From the NCBI GenBank assembly GCA_910577575.1, contig CAJTOG010000001.1, positions 211,526 through 275,525 of the forward strand: 64,000 bases of DNA, written 5' to 3'. Below are positions 54,656-63,820 of this stretch, piece after piece. This DNA comes from an uncultured Ruminococcus sp. (GTDB lineage Bacteria > Bacillota > Clostridia > Oscillospirales > Ruminococcaceae). Position 1 is the stretch's first letter. Every line of letters starts with the position of its first letter. Both the position numbers and the translations under genes were made by a program. Below the pieces are notes generated by a model that was not told where the DNA came from, searched no databases, and saw only the letters and a program-made list of their open reading frames with translations.

Positions 54656-54991
54656 TCAGTCTCTTGATGTATCATAGAAACGTCTTTCATCAGGATATGC
54701 ATAACCGCGTTCCTCAAGTGCGACTTTTTCCATATAATCGGATAAATCGTCGCTTTCAAGAGTACGCTTCAAATCCTCATTCTGCATATTATACTCATCA
54801 ATTTTTGATTGTATAACAGCAAGCTCATGTTCTTTATCCTTGCAGTCCTGTTCTGTTGTAATGAGAAGCACAGCACAGCCAATCACAAGGGAAGTAGCGA
54901 CAAGCTTAAAAAGCCCGCTGTTAAAGAGAGCCTTTTTTGGTCTTTTCAGTTTTATTTCTTCCTGATTTTTCTTGTCTTTTTTTGGCAACAA
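54656..54991 (-). CDS. divIC: Cell-division protein DivIC/FtsB-like
   Basis: 111 residues. Basic N-terminus, one membrane span ('LFKLVATSLVIGCAVLLI'), then a coiled coil ('DCKDKEHELAVIQSKIDEYN') and 'VALEERGYAYPDERRFYD'. DivIC joins FtsL and DivIB at the division septum. The frame reaches 54991 with TTG as the likely start and overlaps the end of yabQ by 71 bases; no ATG occurs before the membrane span. Confidence 0.85.
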   Translation of the reverse strand: MLPKKDKKNQEEIKLKRPKKALFNSGLFKLVATSLVIGCAVLLITTEQDCKDKEHELAVIQSKIDEYNMQNEDLKRTLESDDLSDYMEKVALEERGYAYPDERRFYDTSRD

Positions 54992-55490
54992 TATTCACGT
55001 TCTTTCTTTTGTTAGATTCTTTTATATTATACATCAGATTATGCCTGTTTGGCAATAGGATTTTTATTTTTTTAATATATTTTACTGAAAGTTTGGAACT
55101 TCCCACAAATTTAGCCTTGGCTTTATTGAAAAAAATTACATATAAGGATTTGAAAGGGGTAAAAATAAAGTTGAAGAGCTTTTTAAGACTGCGTATGATT
55201 AAGGAGCCGAGAGTAAAAAAATAGATAACGAATCCTATGGCATTTCCTATTATGAAATAAAACCGCAGTTCACCTCTCGCCATTACAGAAGCAAAGGCGG
55301 AGAGAAAAACTGCATAACAGCCAAGAAAAAGAACGTCTTCGATAACAACAAAAAAAGTATTATGATTTATTATCAGACGGAGTGCACGGAAAAAATCATA
55401 GAATATTCCAATAAACGCACCGGCAATGCATGAAATAAGAAACAGGAACAGCTCCTCCTGAACTGAAAAAAATGTTTCGGGAACATTCAT
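54921..55490 (-). CDS. yabQ: Spore cortex protein YabQ
   Basis: 189 residues. 'EELFLFLISCIAGAFIGIFYDFFRALR' and several more membrane spans are YabQ; the C-terminus is lysine-rich. YabQ is needed to form the spore cortex and is on the outer forespore membrane. Overlaps yabP by four bases (ATGA) and divIC by 71 bases. Confidence 0.88.
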   Translation of the reverse strand: MNVPETFFSVQEELFLFLISCIAGAFIGIFYDFFRALRLIINHNTFFVVIEDVLFLGCYAVFLSAFASVMARGELRFYFIIGNAIGFVIYFFTLGSLIIRSLKKLFNFIFTPFKSLYVIFFNKAKAKFVGSSKLSVKYIKKIKILLPNRHNLMYNIKESNKRKNVNIVAKKRQEKSGRNKTEKTKKGSL

Positions 55491-55765
55491 CTAAAAAGCC
55501 TCCCGAGTGCGGATATGGGATTTTTCCTGTCACGGTCGCCGTAAGTAACTGCCCATATATCACCGGTTATAGTCATATCTCCGGTTTCTACGCTCATTGC
55601 ATCAATATGTAATTCCCTGCCCTGAATGGTGAGCTCTCCGAGCTGGGTATAAAGACAGATTGCTTTTTCATCGAAACTGTCAACATCAGTTATACCTGAA
55701 ACAGTCATGCTTTTTCGGTTTTCAATGATAATATTATGGTCTTTTTTAATAGTCTTGTCCTGCAT
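55487..55765 (-). CDS. yabP: Sporulation protein YabP
   Basis: 92 residues. 'HNIIIENRKSMTVSGITDVDSFDEKAICL' and 'LTIQGRELHIDAMSVETGDMTITGDI' are the YabP/YqfC family pattern. YabP is a mother-cell protein required with YabQ for the spore envelope. First gene of yabP-yabQ-divIC-yabR. Start after AAGGAG. Confidence 0.92.
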   Translation of the reverse strand: MQDKTIKKDHNIIIENRKSMTVSGITDVDSFDEKAICLYTQLGELTIQGRELHIDAMSVETGDMTITGDIWAVTYGDRDRKNPISALGRLFR

Positions 55766-55893
55766 AATAAATCTCCTTAAGATTATTTTTTTAAAATTAT
55801 ATTCATGACTTATTCAATCTATTCATAAAAACTTTTTGTTATATTTTCACAAAATTATATCAAAAAAATTTTTTGCTTTTTTATGAAAACCGC

Positions 55894-55922
55894 TTGCAAA
55901 AAATTGCTGTTTATGTTATAAT
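55894..55922 (+). promoter_or_regulatory. secG promoter
   Basis: TTGCAA, 17-bp spacer, TATAAT with TG nearby; about 60 bases before secG. Confidence 0.78.
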
Positions 55923-55987
55923 AAAATAACCAGTTTGATGTTGCATTATGTTATATATTTTATTTAACAAAAATACGGAGGTTTTTT

Positions 55988-56248
55988 ATGGGCATACTTG
56001 AAATTGTCGGGGGAGTTATTTTGTTTATTGCTTGTGCTGTTATTGTTGTTCTTTGTCTTGCACAGGAACAGAAATCACAGGACAGTATGACTTCAGCTCT
56101 TACAGGTGCAAGTGCTGAATCATTTTACGGTAAAAATGAGGGCAGGTCACGTGAAGCTATTCTTGCTAAAATAACAAGAATCTGTGGAATACTTCTTTTT
56201 GTGATAACCCTTGCAGTAAATATTATTCCGATTTTTACTGATAAGTAA
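55988..56248 (+). CDS. secG: Preprotein translocase subunit SecG
   Basis: 86 residues with two membrane spans ('ILEIVGGVILFIACAVIVVLCL' and 'ITRICGILLFVITLAVNII') and the 'QEQKSQDSMTSALTGASAESFYGKNEGRSREAILAK' loop typical of SecG. It supports SecYEG export. Followed by a terminator and rnr, a common secG-rnr order. Confidence 0.93.
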   Translation: MGILEIVGGVILFIACAVIVVLCLAQEQKSQDSMTSALTGASAESFYGKNEGRSREAILAKITRICGILLFVITLAVNIIPIFTDK

Positions 56249-56254
56249 AAAATG

Positions 56255-56283
56255 CCCCGTGACAGAAGTCATGGGGTTTTTTA
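56255..56283 (+). terminator. Terminator after secG
   Basis: CCCCGTGAC/GTCATGGGG, 9-bp stem with one wobble, 4-nt loop, then seven T. Confidence 0.9.
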
Positions 56284-56319
56284 GTTGAATTTGTTCAGAA
56301 GATTTATAGGAGATTTTAA

Positions 56320-58464
56320 ATGTCTAAAAAGAAAAATACAGAAAATAATTTAAGTGTTGAGGGATATAAGAAGAAAATAACTGCTTTTCTCAAAACATAT
56401 AATAAATGTCTTATGCCATTTAATGAACTTGAAAAAAAGTGTCATACCAAGAAATATGGCAGGAATAATTTTTTAAAAGCTTTTGATGAACTCCGTAATG
56501 ATGGTATTGTTATGATGCGTAAGGGAATGAAAGCCGCACTTACTTCACGTCTTGGAGTACACACCGGGAAAATTACACGTTTAAGTCGTACTTTCGGATT
56601 TGCAGAAGATGATAACGGAATAGAGTATTTTATTCCCGGAAAGTGCATGATGGGTGCAATGCCTGATGACAGAGTTATTATATCTGATATTCCGTCACGT
56701 TCAGGTGAGCCGGAAGGTGAAATAATTGATATTTTAAGTATCGGTATGACTCAGTTGACCGGAAGGATTGAATATATTGATTTCGGCCTATATTTTGTTC
56801 CGGATATTGCAAATAATACCTGCATGGTAATTGATAAAAATGGCAGTGCGGAGTTTAATGATGGTGATAAGGTTCTTGCTGAAATATCGTACAGGGGAAG
56901 ACGGCACGCTGAACATAAAGTTAAAATAATTTTATCTTTCGGAAGCAGTGAGACTGCTTTTGCGTGTGCAGAGTCGATTTTGGCTATGCATGGCGTTATT
57001 AAAGAATTTCCGGAAGAGGTTGCCAAGGAAGCTCATAAAATTTCAGAGGGCGGTGTTCAGGAATACAGCTTCAATAACCGTGAGGATTTGCGTGGACTGA
57101 ATATATTTACCATTGATAGTGCCGAATCTAAAGACCTTGATGACGCAGTTTCTGTTGAACGTACTGAAAACGGTTATTTATTGGGAGTTCACATTGCTGA
57201 TGTTTCTTACTATGTAAAGGGAAACAGCGAACTTGACAAGGAAGCTCTCCGTCGTGGCACAAGTATTTATTATGCGGATAAGGTTATACCCATGCTTCCG
57301 AAAGAGCTTTCAAACGGTATATGCTCACTGAATCCTGATGAGGACAGGCTCACTCTTTCTGCATTTATGGAGCTTGACAGTGACGGAAAAATGTTAAGCT
57401 ACAGATTTTGTAAAAGCGTTATAAAGTCAAGAGTAAAGGGAGTTTATTCTGAAATAAACAAAATTCTTGACGGCACAGCAAATGACTGTATATTGTCAAA
57501 ATATGACCGTGTAGCTCAGGAGATATCTGTTATGGACGAACTGGCTGATATTCTTATTTCAGCAAAGAAACGCCGTCATGCTCCGGAACTGGAGACTGTT
57601 GAAAGTAAGCTTATAATCAATGGAAACGGTATATGTGTTGATATAGCTCCGAGGGAAAGAGGCAAATCAGAACGTATTATAGAAGAATTTATGCTTTGTG
57701 CGAATGAGGCTGCCGCAAAACTTGCAAAAGAGAAGAACGTTCCGTTTGTTTATCGTATTCATGAGACTCCACCGGAGGAAAAAACAGCCGCACTTTGCGA
57801 ACTTCTTGCCAAGCTTAATATTGAATATCCGCATTTTAAAGAGTTTTCTCCGTCTCATGCGGCTGAAATTCTTGATAATGTGAGGGGAACTGATAAGTTT
57901 GGGGCAGTAAATATGATGGTTTTAAGGTCGATGGCTAAGGCTAAGTATTCGGAAGAACCACTCGGACACTTTGGTCTTGTTCTTGATGATTATGCACATT
58001 TTACCTCGCCTATCCGCCGTTATCCTGATTTGGCTGTACACAGGATTATAACTGATATTCTGGCGGGATATAATGAAACATGGCTCAATAAGCGTTACAG
58101 CGGATTTGTTGTCAAAGCGTCTGAAAATTCATCGAATGCGGAGATAAGAGCAGTTTCGGTTGAAAGGGAATGTGAAGATTGCTATAAAGCGGAATATATG
58201 AAATCCCATATCGGTGAAAGTTTTACAGCAAAAATTTCAGGAGTTACAGAGTATGGCTTTTATGCACAGCTTTCCAATTCAGTTGAGGGACTTGTCCATG
58301 TCCGTACACTTCCGGAGGGCGAATACGATTATTCCGAACCTGTTGCCCTTACAGAAAAATTCAGCGGAGTTTCCTATGAATTGGGCGATACTGTTCAGGT
58401 TGTATGTGCGTCTGTAAATGTCAGCAGCGGCAATATTGACTTTGTTCTTGATGAGGAGGAATGA
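56320..58464 (+). CDS. rnr: Ribonuclease R
   Basis: 714 residues. N-terminal helix-turn-helix and cold-shock domains ('SRTFGFAEDDNGIEYFIPGK'), RNB catalytic core with 'FTIDSAESKDLDDAVSVE' (metal Asp set) and 'HIADVSYYVKGNSELDKEALRRG', 'FTSPIRRYPDLAVHRII', and a C-terminal S1 domain 'ISGVTEYGFYAQLSNSVEGLVHV'. It degrades structured RNA 3' to 5'. The tmRNA partner gene smpB, often next to rnr, is not seen here; a lipoprotein follows instead. Confidence 0.97.
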   Translation: MSKKKNTENNLSVEGYKKKITAFLKTYNKCLMPFNELEKKCHTKKYGRNNFLKAFDELRNDGIVMMRKGMKAALTSRLGVHTGKITRLSRTFGFAEDDNGIEYFIPGKCMMGAMPDDRVIISDIPSRSGEPEGEIIDILSIGMTQLTGRIEYIDFGLYFVPDIANNTCMVIDKNGSAEFNDGDKVLAEISYRGRRHAEHKVKIILSFGSSETAFACAESILAMHGVIKEFPEEVAKEAHKISEGGVQEYSFNNREDLRGLNIFTIDSAESKDLDDAVSVERTENGYLLGVHIADVSYYVKGNSELDKEALRRGTSIYYADKVIPMLPKELSNGICSLNPDEDRLTLSAFMELDSDGKMLSYRFCKSVIKSRVKGVYSEINKILDGTANDCILSKYDRVAQEISVMDELADILISAKKRRHAPELETVESKLIINGNGICVDIAPRERGKSERIIEEFMLCANEAAAKLAKEKNVPFVYRIHETPPEEKTAALCELLAKLNIEYPHFKEFSPSHAAEILDNVRGTDKFGAVNMMVLRSMAKAKYSEEPLGHFGLVLDDYAHFTSPIRRYPDLAVHRIITDILAGYNETWLNKRYSGFVVKASENSSNAEIRAVSVERECEDCYKAEYMKSHIGESFTAKISGVTEYGFYAQLSNSVEGLVHVRTLPEGEYDYSEPVALTEKFSGVSYELGDTVQVVCASVNVSSGNIDFVLDEEE

Positions 58465-58468
58465 TATC

Positions 58469-59290
58469 ATGAAAAAATTTTTGACAGCTTCAATTATTAT
58501 GGCTATGGCTTGTACCTTTTCTGCTTGTGGAGATAAAACGAGTGAAAATGTTTCATTTTCAGAAAGTTCTGTAACATCATCAGAAAATTCCGTTGAAACT
58601 TCCAGAATTACACAATCCGATACTTCTCAAAATACTGAACCTGCAATAACAGAACAGACAACTGAATCAGAAATGAATACGGAATCTGTTCAGACGATAA
58701 CAAGTACTTCTGCATCAGTTGTTTCTGAAGTGTCGATAACTACTTCTTCTGAAAATTATGGAGATATTGATGCAAGCGAGGGTATAGTTTTTGATAATCC
58801 CATTGCGGAACAGAGTGATGAGGAACTTATTGCGGCTGCTCTTGCACTTTTTCAGTCTGCCTGCAAAACTGAATGGGATTATACTGTTGGTTCACCATAT
58901 GAGCTTGATATGAATCAGACTGTGCAGAATCAATTCGGATGGGACTGTTATCTTGTTATATCAGAGGGAGTAAATTCTCTTGCAGATGTTCGTGCTGATT
59001 ATCATAAAATTTTCAGCGAGAATTATACTGATACCCTTGACGAAGTTTTTACAGAGACAAACGGACATGTTTATTGTCTTAACGGTTCAAGGGGTGCTGA
59101 TATTTTCTATAAAAAATCTGTTATAACATCTGTAAATTCACGTTCGGAAAGTGAAATTTCTTTTACTGTAACAAATTATTTTTCCGGTGATGATTTCGGA
59201 AATGAAGCTTATACCATGGATGAAGATTTTGTTATATCAATTGATTCAGATGGTGTATGGAGAGTAAGCAGATTCAGACTGCCTTATTGA
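58469..59290 (+). CDS. Lipoprotein with Ser/Thr-rich linker
   Basis: About 273 residues from ATG 58469, with GAGGAGGA at 58453-58460 overlapping the end of rnr. Lipobox 'FSAC' near residue 20, then about 75 residues rich in Ser, Thr, Glu (spacer), then a soluble domain with 'EWDYTVGSPYELDMNQTVQN' and 'YTMDEDFVISIDSDGVWRVSRF'. It would be attached to the outer face of the membrane. The domain resembles DUF-type or NTF2-like folds by feel only. Confidence 0.8.
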   Translation: MKKFLTASIIMAMACTFSACGDKTSENVSFSESSVTSSENSVETSRITQSDTSQNTEPAITEQTTESEMNTESVQTITSTSASVVSEVSITTSSENYGDIDASEGIVFDNPIAEQSDEELIAAALALFQSACKTEWDYTVGSPYELDMNQTVQNQFGWDCYLVISEGVNSLADVRADYHKIFSENYTDTLDEVFTETNGHVYCLNGSRGADIFYKKSVITSVNSRSESEISFTVTNYFSGDDFGNEAYTMDEDFVISIDSDGVWRVSRFRLPY

Positions 59291-59385
59291 TAACTTGTAA
59301 ATATTTTATGAACTTTCAGAATTTTTAAACTGTTTCAGATTTAAAAGGATATTGTAAAATCCATGTAAAATTTATTTGAAAACTA

Positions 59386-59413
59386 TTGACGAAATTTTTC
59401 AAAGGTATATAAT
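59386..59413 (+). promoter_or_regulatory. Promoter for the Na/phosphate symporter gene
   Basis: TTGACG (59386-59391), 16-bp spacer, TATAAT (59408-59413). Confidence 0.75.
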
Positions 59414-59448
59414 TAAATACAGATATGTTAAAACAAAGGAGCTTTTTT

Positions 59449-61254
59449 ATGGAAAATTTCTCAATATTCAATATTTTTACAATGCTCGGCGGACTTGCCT
59501 TTTTTCTGTATGGAATGAATGTAATGTCAACTGGACTTGAAAAACTTGCCGGCGGAAAAATGGAAGTCGCACTTAAAAAAATGACTTCAAATCCGTTTAT
59601 GGCTCTTATTCTCGGAACAATTATAACTATTGCTATACAGTCGTCTTCTGCAATGACTGTTATGACTGTCGGATTTGTAAACTCCGGTATTATGGCTCTT
59701 ATAGATACTGTAGCTGTAAGTTTCGGAGCAAATATCGGTACAACTTTTACAGCATGGCTTCTCTGTCTTAATGGTATTGACAGCGGAGAATCTGAAGGTA
59801 TAGGAAGCTTTTTTATGAAATTGCTTAAGCCCGAATCCTTTTCGCCTCTTATTGCACTTGTCGGAATCGTCATGATTATGGCATGCAAAAAGGCTAAGCA
59901 TAAGGATTTGGGCCGTATTTTTGTCGGATTTGCTGTGCTTATGACAGGCATGGATTTAATGAAGGGCTCAATTGACCCTCTTGCAAATTCACCTGAATTT
60001 CAGAAGGTTCTTACAAAATTTGAGAATCCGTTTTTAGGTGTGATTGTAGGTGCTGTATTTACAGGAATTATTCAGAGTTCAGCGGGTTCAGTCGGCATAC
60101 TTATGAATTTTGCAAGTGCAGGCGGAATGACTTACAGCATGGCTCTTCCGATTATTATGGGTCTTAATATAGGAACTTGTGTTACTGCACTTATTTCAAG
60201 TATAGGTGTAAATAAGGATGCCAAAAGAGTCGCTGTTATTCATGTGCTTATCAATACTATAGGAACAATTGTTCTTCTGCCTGTTGCTATGCTTCTTGAA
60301 AATTTTACGGCTTTCGGAGATTTTATGAATCAGCCTACAGGATATATCGGGATTGCTGGAATGCATACTGCTTTTAATATTCTTGTAACAGTTATGCTTA
60401 TGCCATTTTCAAAACAACTTGTTAAACTTTCCCAGATTATTATCAGTGATAAAAAGGGTGAAAGTGAAAAAACAGATTTATTTGCTGCCCTTGATACACG
60501 TTTTCTTGCAACTCCGAGTATTGCTATTGAAGCTTGCAGAGGTACTGCTGTAGCTATGGCTGACCTTACAAAAATAGCTATAACTGATGCTATTTCACTT
60601 CTTACTTCTTCATATGATGATAAGAAGGCTCAGAGTGTTATTAATACAGAGGATTTGATTGATAAGTATGAAGATAAAATAAACGGTTATTTGGTCAGGC
60701 TTTCAAAAAGCAGTATTACGGGTAAAGACAGCCGTACTGTTTCAAAGATGATGCATTGTGTGGGTAACTTTGAAAGAATTTCCGACCATGCTGTAAATCT
60801 TATTGAATCGCTTCAGGAAATTCAGGAAAAGGGCATTAAATTTTCTGATGAGTGTATAAATGAAATCATGATTATTTCAGATGCTATAAATGAGAATATC
60901 CTGATTGCATTTGATTCCTATAAAAATGATGATTTGGTATCTGCTCATAAGGTTGAACCGCTTGAAGAGGTTGTGGACAATCTCAGTACTGAGTTGAAAA
61001 ACCGTCATATACGGCGTTTGCAGAATGATGAATGCACTGTTGAGTTAGGATATATTTTTCAGGATATACTTACTAATCTGGAACGTATTTCAGACCATTG
61101 TTCAAATATTGCAGGCTGTCTTATTGAGATTGACGAAAAAACAAACATTCATGCTTATCTCAGTGATGTCAAGGAAAATGATGAGCAGTTCAGAAAAGAG
61201 TACAAGGAATATACAGAACTTTATTTTGCAAGATTAAACAATAAGGCTGGTTAA
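59449..61254 (+). CDS. Na+/phosphate symporter (NptA family) with PhoU-like domain
   Basis: 601 residues from ATG 59449 after AAAGGAG. Two repeat halves with 'GTIITIAIQSSSAMTVMTVGFV' and 'GAVFTGIIQSSAGSVGILMNFAS' (the Q-S-S motif of Na/Pi cotransporters) and many membrane spans; the C-terminal 200 residues are helical PhoU-like ('FERISDHAVNLIESLQEIQ', 'LERISDHCSNIAGCLIEID'). Imports phosphate with sodium. Its end overlaps feoB on the other strand by 21 bases. Confidence 0.93.
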   Translation: MENFSIFNIFTMLGGLAFFLYGMNVMSTGLEKLAGGKMEVALKKMTSNPFMALILGTIITIAIQSSSAMTVMTVGFVNSGIMALIDTVAVSFGANIGTTFTAWLLCLNGIDSGESEGIGSFFMKLLKPESFSPLIALVGIVMIMACKKAKHKDLGRIFVGFAVLMTGMDLMKGSIDPLANSPEFQKVLTKFENPFLGVIVGAVFTGIIQSSAGSVGILMNFASAGGMTYSMALPIIMGLNIGTCVTALISSIGVNKDAKRVAVIHVLINTIGTIVLLPVAMLLENFTAFGDFMNQPTGYIGIAGMHTAFNILVTVMLMPFSKQLVKLSQIIISDKKGESEKTDLFAALDTRFLATPSIAIEACRGTAVAMADLTKIAITDAISLLTSSYDDKKAQSVINTEDLIDKYEDKINGYLVRLSKSSITGKDSRTVSKMMHCVGNFERISDHAVNLIESLQEIQEKGIKFSDECINEIMIISDAINENILIAFDSYKNDDLVSAHKVEPLEEVVDNLSTELKNRHIRRLQNDECTVELGYIFQDILTNLERISDHCSNIAGCLIEIDEKTNIHAYLSDVKENDEQFRKEYKEYTELYFARLNNKAG

Positions 61255-63090
61255 ATTAATAAGCATACATAAAATTATACCAACGGCAGTAGGGAGTGCG
61301 AAGCTTAGAAGCGTCCATTTCAGACTGCCAGTTTCTTTTTTTATTGTCATGCAGGTTGTTGCACACGGAAAATGGAAAAGTGTGAAGATAATCATACAGA
61401 GGGCCGTTTTAACAGTCCAGCCATTTGCCACAAGAAGTGCCCAGAGTTCAGTGTTGTCATTTAATTCTACAAGACTTCCCTGTGCAAGATATGACATTAA
61501 AATTATAGGCACAACTATTTCATTTGCAGGAAATCCTAAGATAAATGCCATAATTATTACACCGTCAAGTCCGATAAGTTTGCCTAAAGGGTCCAAAAAA
61601 TCAGAAATATACGCAAGAATTGCAGTATCTCCGATTTTTATATTTGCCAGAATCCAGATTAAAAGTCCGCATGGTGCGGCAGCAGTACAGGCTCTGCCAA
61701 GTACGAATATTGTTCTGTCAAGAAGTGAGCGGATAAGAACTTTTCCAATTTGTGGTTTGCGGTATGGGGGAAGCTCAAGAGTGTATGAACTTGATTCTCC
61801 TTTTAGGATTGTTTTTGACAGAATAAAAGATACAACTAAAGTGACTGCGATTCCCAGTAGAATTACTCCCATAAGGATTGCACCTGATAATACAGAGCCC
61901 AAAAATCCGCTTGTTGTTATAAAGAACATCATTATTATAGCTATTATAGTCGGAAAACGACCGTTGCAGGGTACAAAATTGTTTGTTATAATTGCTATGA
62001 GTCTTTCACGGGGTGAGTCAATAATTCGGCATCCTGTAACTCCGCAGGCATTGCACCCAAGTCCCATTGACATAGTAATTGCTTGTTTTCCGCAAGCACC
62101 CGAGCATCTGAAACATCCATCAAGATTGAATGCAATTCGGGGAAGATATCCTAAATCTTCTAAAAGTGTGAACATAGGGAAAAATATTGCCATTGGAGGA
62201 AGCATTACTGATATAACCCATGCAAGTACCTTGTAAATGCCCTGAACCAGTAAGCTTTCAATCCATGGAGGTGTACCTGCTTTTATTAGTAAATCTGACA
62301 TTAAATCTCCGAAGGCAAATAATCCTTTGTTAAGCAGTTCAGATGGATAATTTGCACCGGCAACAGTTATCCACATAATAAGTCCGAAAAGAATAAGCAT
62401 AACCGGAATACCTGTTTTCCTGTTCAGAAATATTTTATCAAGCATTCTGTCACGCTTATATGGTTCATTGTTTTTGCATTTTACTGTTTCAGCAGCAATT
62501 TCAGCGGCTTTTCCAGCTGTTTCGGAAATAAGTTTATCAGTTTCTTCTGTATTTTTATCAGGAGTTGTTTTTGATGCAGTCGATACAGTTTCAGAGGAAA
62601 CAGTTTCATCAAGTATACGGCAAAGCACATCAAGACCTTTATTGCTTCTGGCAGAAGTAAGAACAACAGGAACTCCTAATAATTCACTTAATTTTATATC
62701 GTCTATCTGTATTCCTTTTTTTTCCGCTTCATCTATAAGGTTGACACATACTATAGTTTTCGGTATGATTTCAATTACCTGTAATGCAAGATACAGATTT
62801 CTTTCAAGACATGAAGCGTCACATACGACTATTGCACCGTCAGGTTTTCCTGAGCATATAAAATCCCTTGCTGCTTTTTCCTCTGCGGAGTTGGCACGCA
62901 GGGAATATGTACCTGGAATATCGGCAAGAGTAAAATGCCTATTATTGTAATCAAAAGTTCCTTCAGCACAGGAAACTGTTTTTCCTGCCCAGTTTCCCGT
63001 ATGTTGTTTCATGCCGGTAAGTGCATTGAAAACTGTTGACTTTCCGACATTAGGATTGCCGGCGAGAGCTATAACAAAATTTTCATCCAT
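61234..63090 (-). CDS. feoB: Ferrous iron transporter FeoB
   Basis: 618 residues. GTPase domain with 'ALAGNPNVGKSTVFNALTG' (G1), 'HTGNWAGKTV' (G2), 'LADIPGTYSL' (G3) and 'CVNLIDEAEKKG' (G4), a helical part, then about ten spans with gate motifs 'MGLGCNACGVTGCRII' and 'CNGRFPTIIAI'. Takes up Fe2+ in anaerobes. Somewhat shorter than E. coli FeoB. The start follows GGGGGA, which is inside a hairpin. The only feoA seen is at 3994. Confidence 0.95.
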   Translation of the reverse strand: MDENFVIALAGNPNVGKSTVFNALTGMKQHTGNWAGKTVSCAEGTFDYNNRHFTLADIPGTYSLRANSAEEKAARDFICSGKPDGAIVVCDASCLERNLYLALQVIEIIPKTIVCVNLIDEAEKKGIQIDDIKLSELLGVPVVLTSARSNKGLDVLCRILDETVSSETVSTASKTTPDKNTEETDKLISETAGKAAEIAAETVKCKNNEPYKRDRMLDKIFLNRKTGIPVMLILFGLIMWITVAGANYPSELLNKGLFAFGDLMSDLLIKAGTPPWIESLLVQGIYKVLAWVISVMLPPMAIFFPMFTLLEDLGYLPRIAFNLDGCFRCSGACGKQAITMSMGLGCNACGVTGCRIIDSPRERLIAIITNNFVPCNGRFPTIIAIIMMFFITTSGFLGSVLSGAILMGVILLGIAVTLVVSFILSKTILKGESSSYTLELPPYRKPQIGKVLIRSLLDRTIFVLGRACTAAAPCGLLIWILANIKIGDTAILAYISDFLDPLGKLIGLDGVIIMAFILGFPANEIVVPIILMSYLAQGSLVELNDNTELWALLVANGWTVKTALCMIIFTLFHFPCATTCMTIKKETGSLKWTLLSFALPTAVGIILCMLINLTSLIV

Positions 63091-63093
63091 AAA

Positions 63094-63137
63094 AAATCCC
63101 CCTGTTCAGTCAATTATATGACGAATAAGGGGATTTT
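63094..63137 (-). promoter_or_regulatory. feoB leader hairpin covering the ribosome site
   Basis: AAAATCCCC and GGGGATTTT can pair across 26 bases that also form an inner short stem (GTCA...TGAC). The 3' arm is the GGGGGA ribosome site of feoB, so folding would hide it. It also resembles a terminator for the gene upstream. Confidence 0.6.
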
Positions 63138-63200
63138 ATGTTTTACTGTGAGGTTTTAACTATGCAAAAATATTTTTTGAATAAATCAGAATTTTCAGAA

Positions 63201-63533
63201 TCAGTTATAGAAGAATATATCTGACATAGTTTCTAATCCATATTCTGAAAGTAAATGTTTTATGCCGGTTTCAACTTTATCACGGCTGAAATCATTGATT
63301 TCCAGATAATAATCATCTTTTCCGTTAAGATATGAATAGAATACAAATCCGCCTAAAAGATTATTCATTGTTCCGCTGTTTATTTTTCTTAATAAATCGT
63401 CTGCTGTTTCTCTTGTTTTCATATCTTGTATCAAGGCTGAAGACAGTGATTCATCATCAATATTAAATAATATTTTAACCAATACTTTCAATATCTGTCG
63501 GATTTGACACATGATGTAATCCTGTTCAAACAT
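63201..63533 (-). CDS. DUF6483-like small protein
   Basis: 110 residues. 'MFEQDYIMCQIRQILKVLVKILF' at the N-terminus is like DUF6483, found in clostridia and ruminococci. Helical, acidic end. GGAGG 8 bases before ATG is next to a hairpin (63545-63572). Role unknown; neighbour of feoB by 110 bases. Confidence 0.65.
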   Translation of the reverse strand: MFEQDYIMCQIRQILKVLVKILFNIDDESLSSALIQDMKTRETADDLLRKINSGTMNNLLGGFVFYSYLNGKDDYYLEINDFSRDKVETGIKHLLSEYGLETMSDIFFYN

Positions 63534-63544
63534 TTGGATTTCCT

Positions 63545-63572
63545 CCTTTCTGCAAGAATATATGCAGAAAGG
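63545..63572 (-). promoter_or_regulatory. Hairpin overlapping the DUF6483 ribosome site
   Basis: CCTTTCTGC/GCAGAAAGG, 9-bp stem with 10-nt loop; the 3' arm holds the first bases of AAAGGAGG. No U-run on the minus strand. The 287-base gap 63534-63820 otherwise shows no supported gene. Confidence 0.6.
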
Positions 63573-63820
63573 ATTTAATTATTCATTCGTACTTTGTAAT
63601 CTACAATCGTATTTCTTTTTTTATCCAGTTTCTGATTATTTTCATAAGAGCAGAATATGTTACAGAAAGGAATATAAAAAATCAGTCTCTCAATCTGAAC
63701 AGATATTAAATGTACACACAGAATAACATGCAGAAACAACCATTTTAATAGTATGCTTTTTATGAATATAATACTCATAAATATTATCCTGCTGAATTTT
63801 GATTTATCTTTACAATAAGA

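Noticed and set aside
63575..63778. 67-residue frame on the minus strand
   Set aside because: Low-complexity hydrophobic/basic sequence with no ribosome site or recognisable pattern; probably chance.
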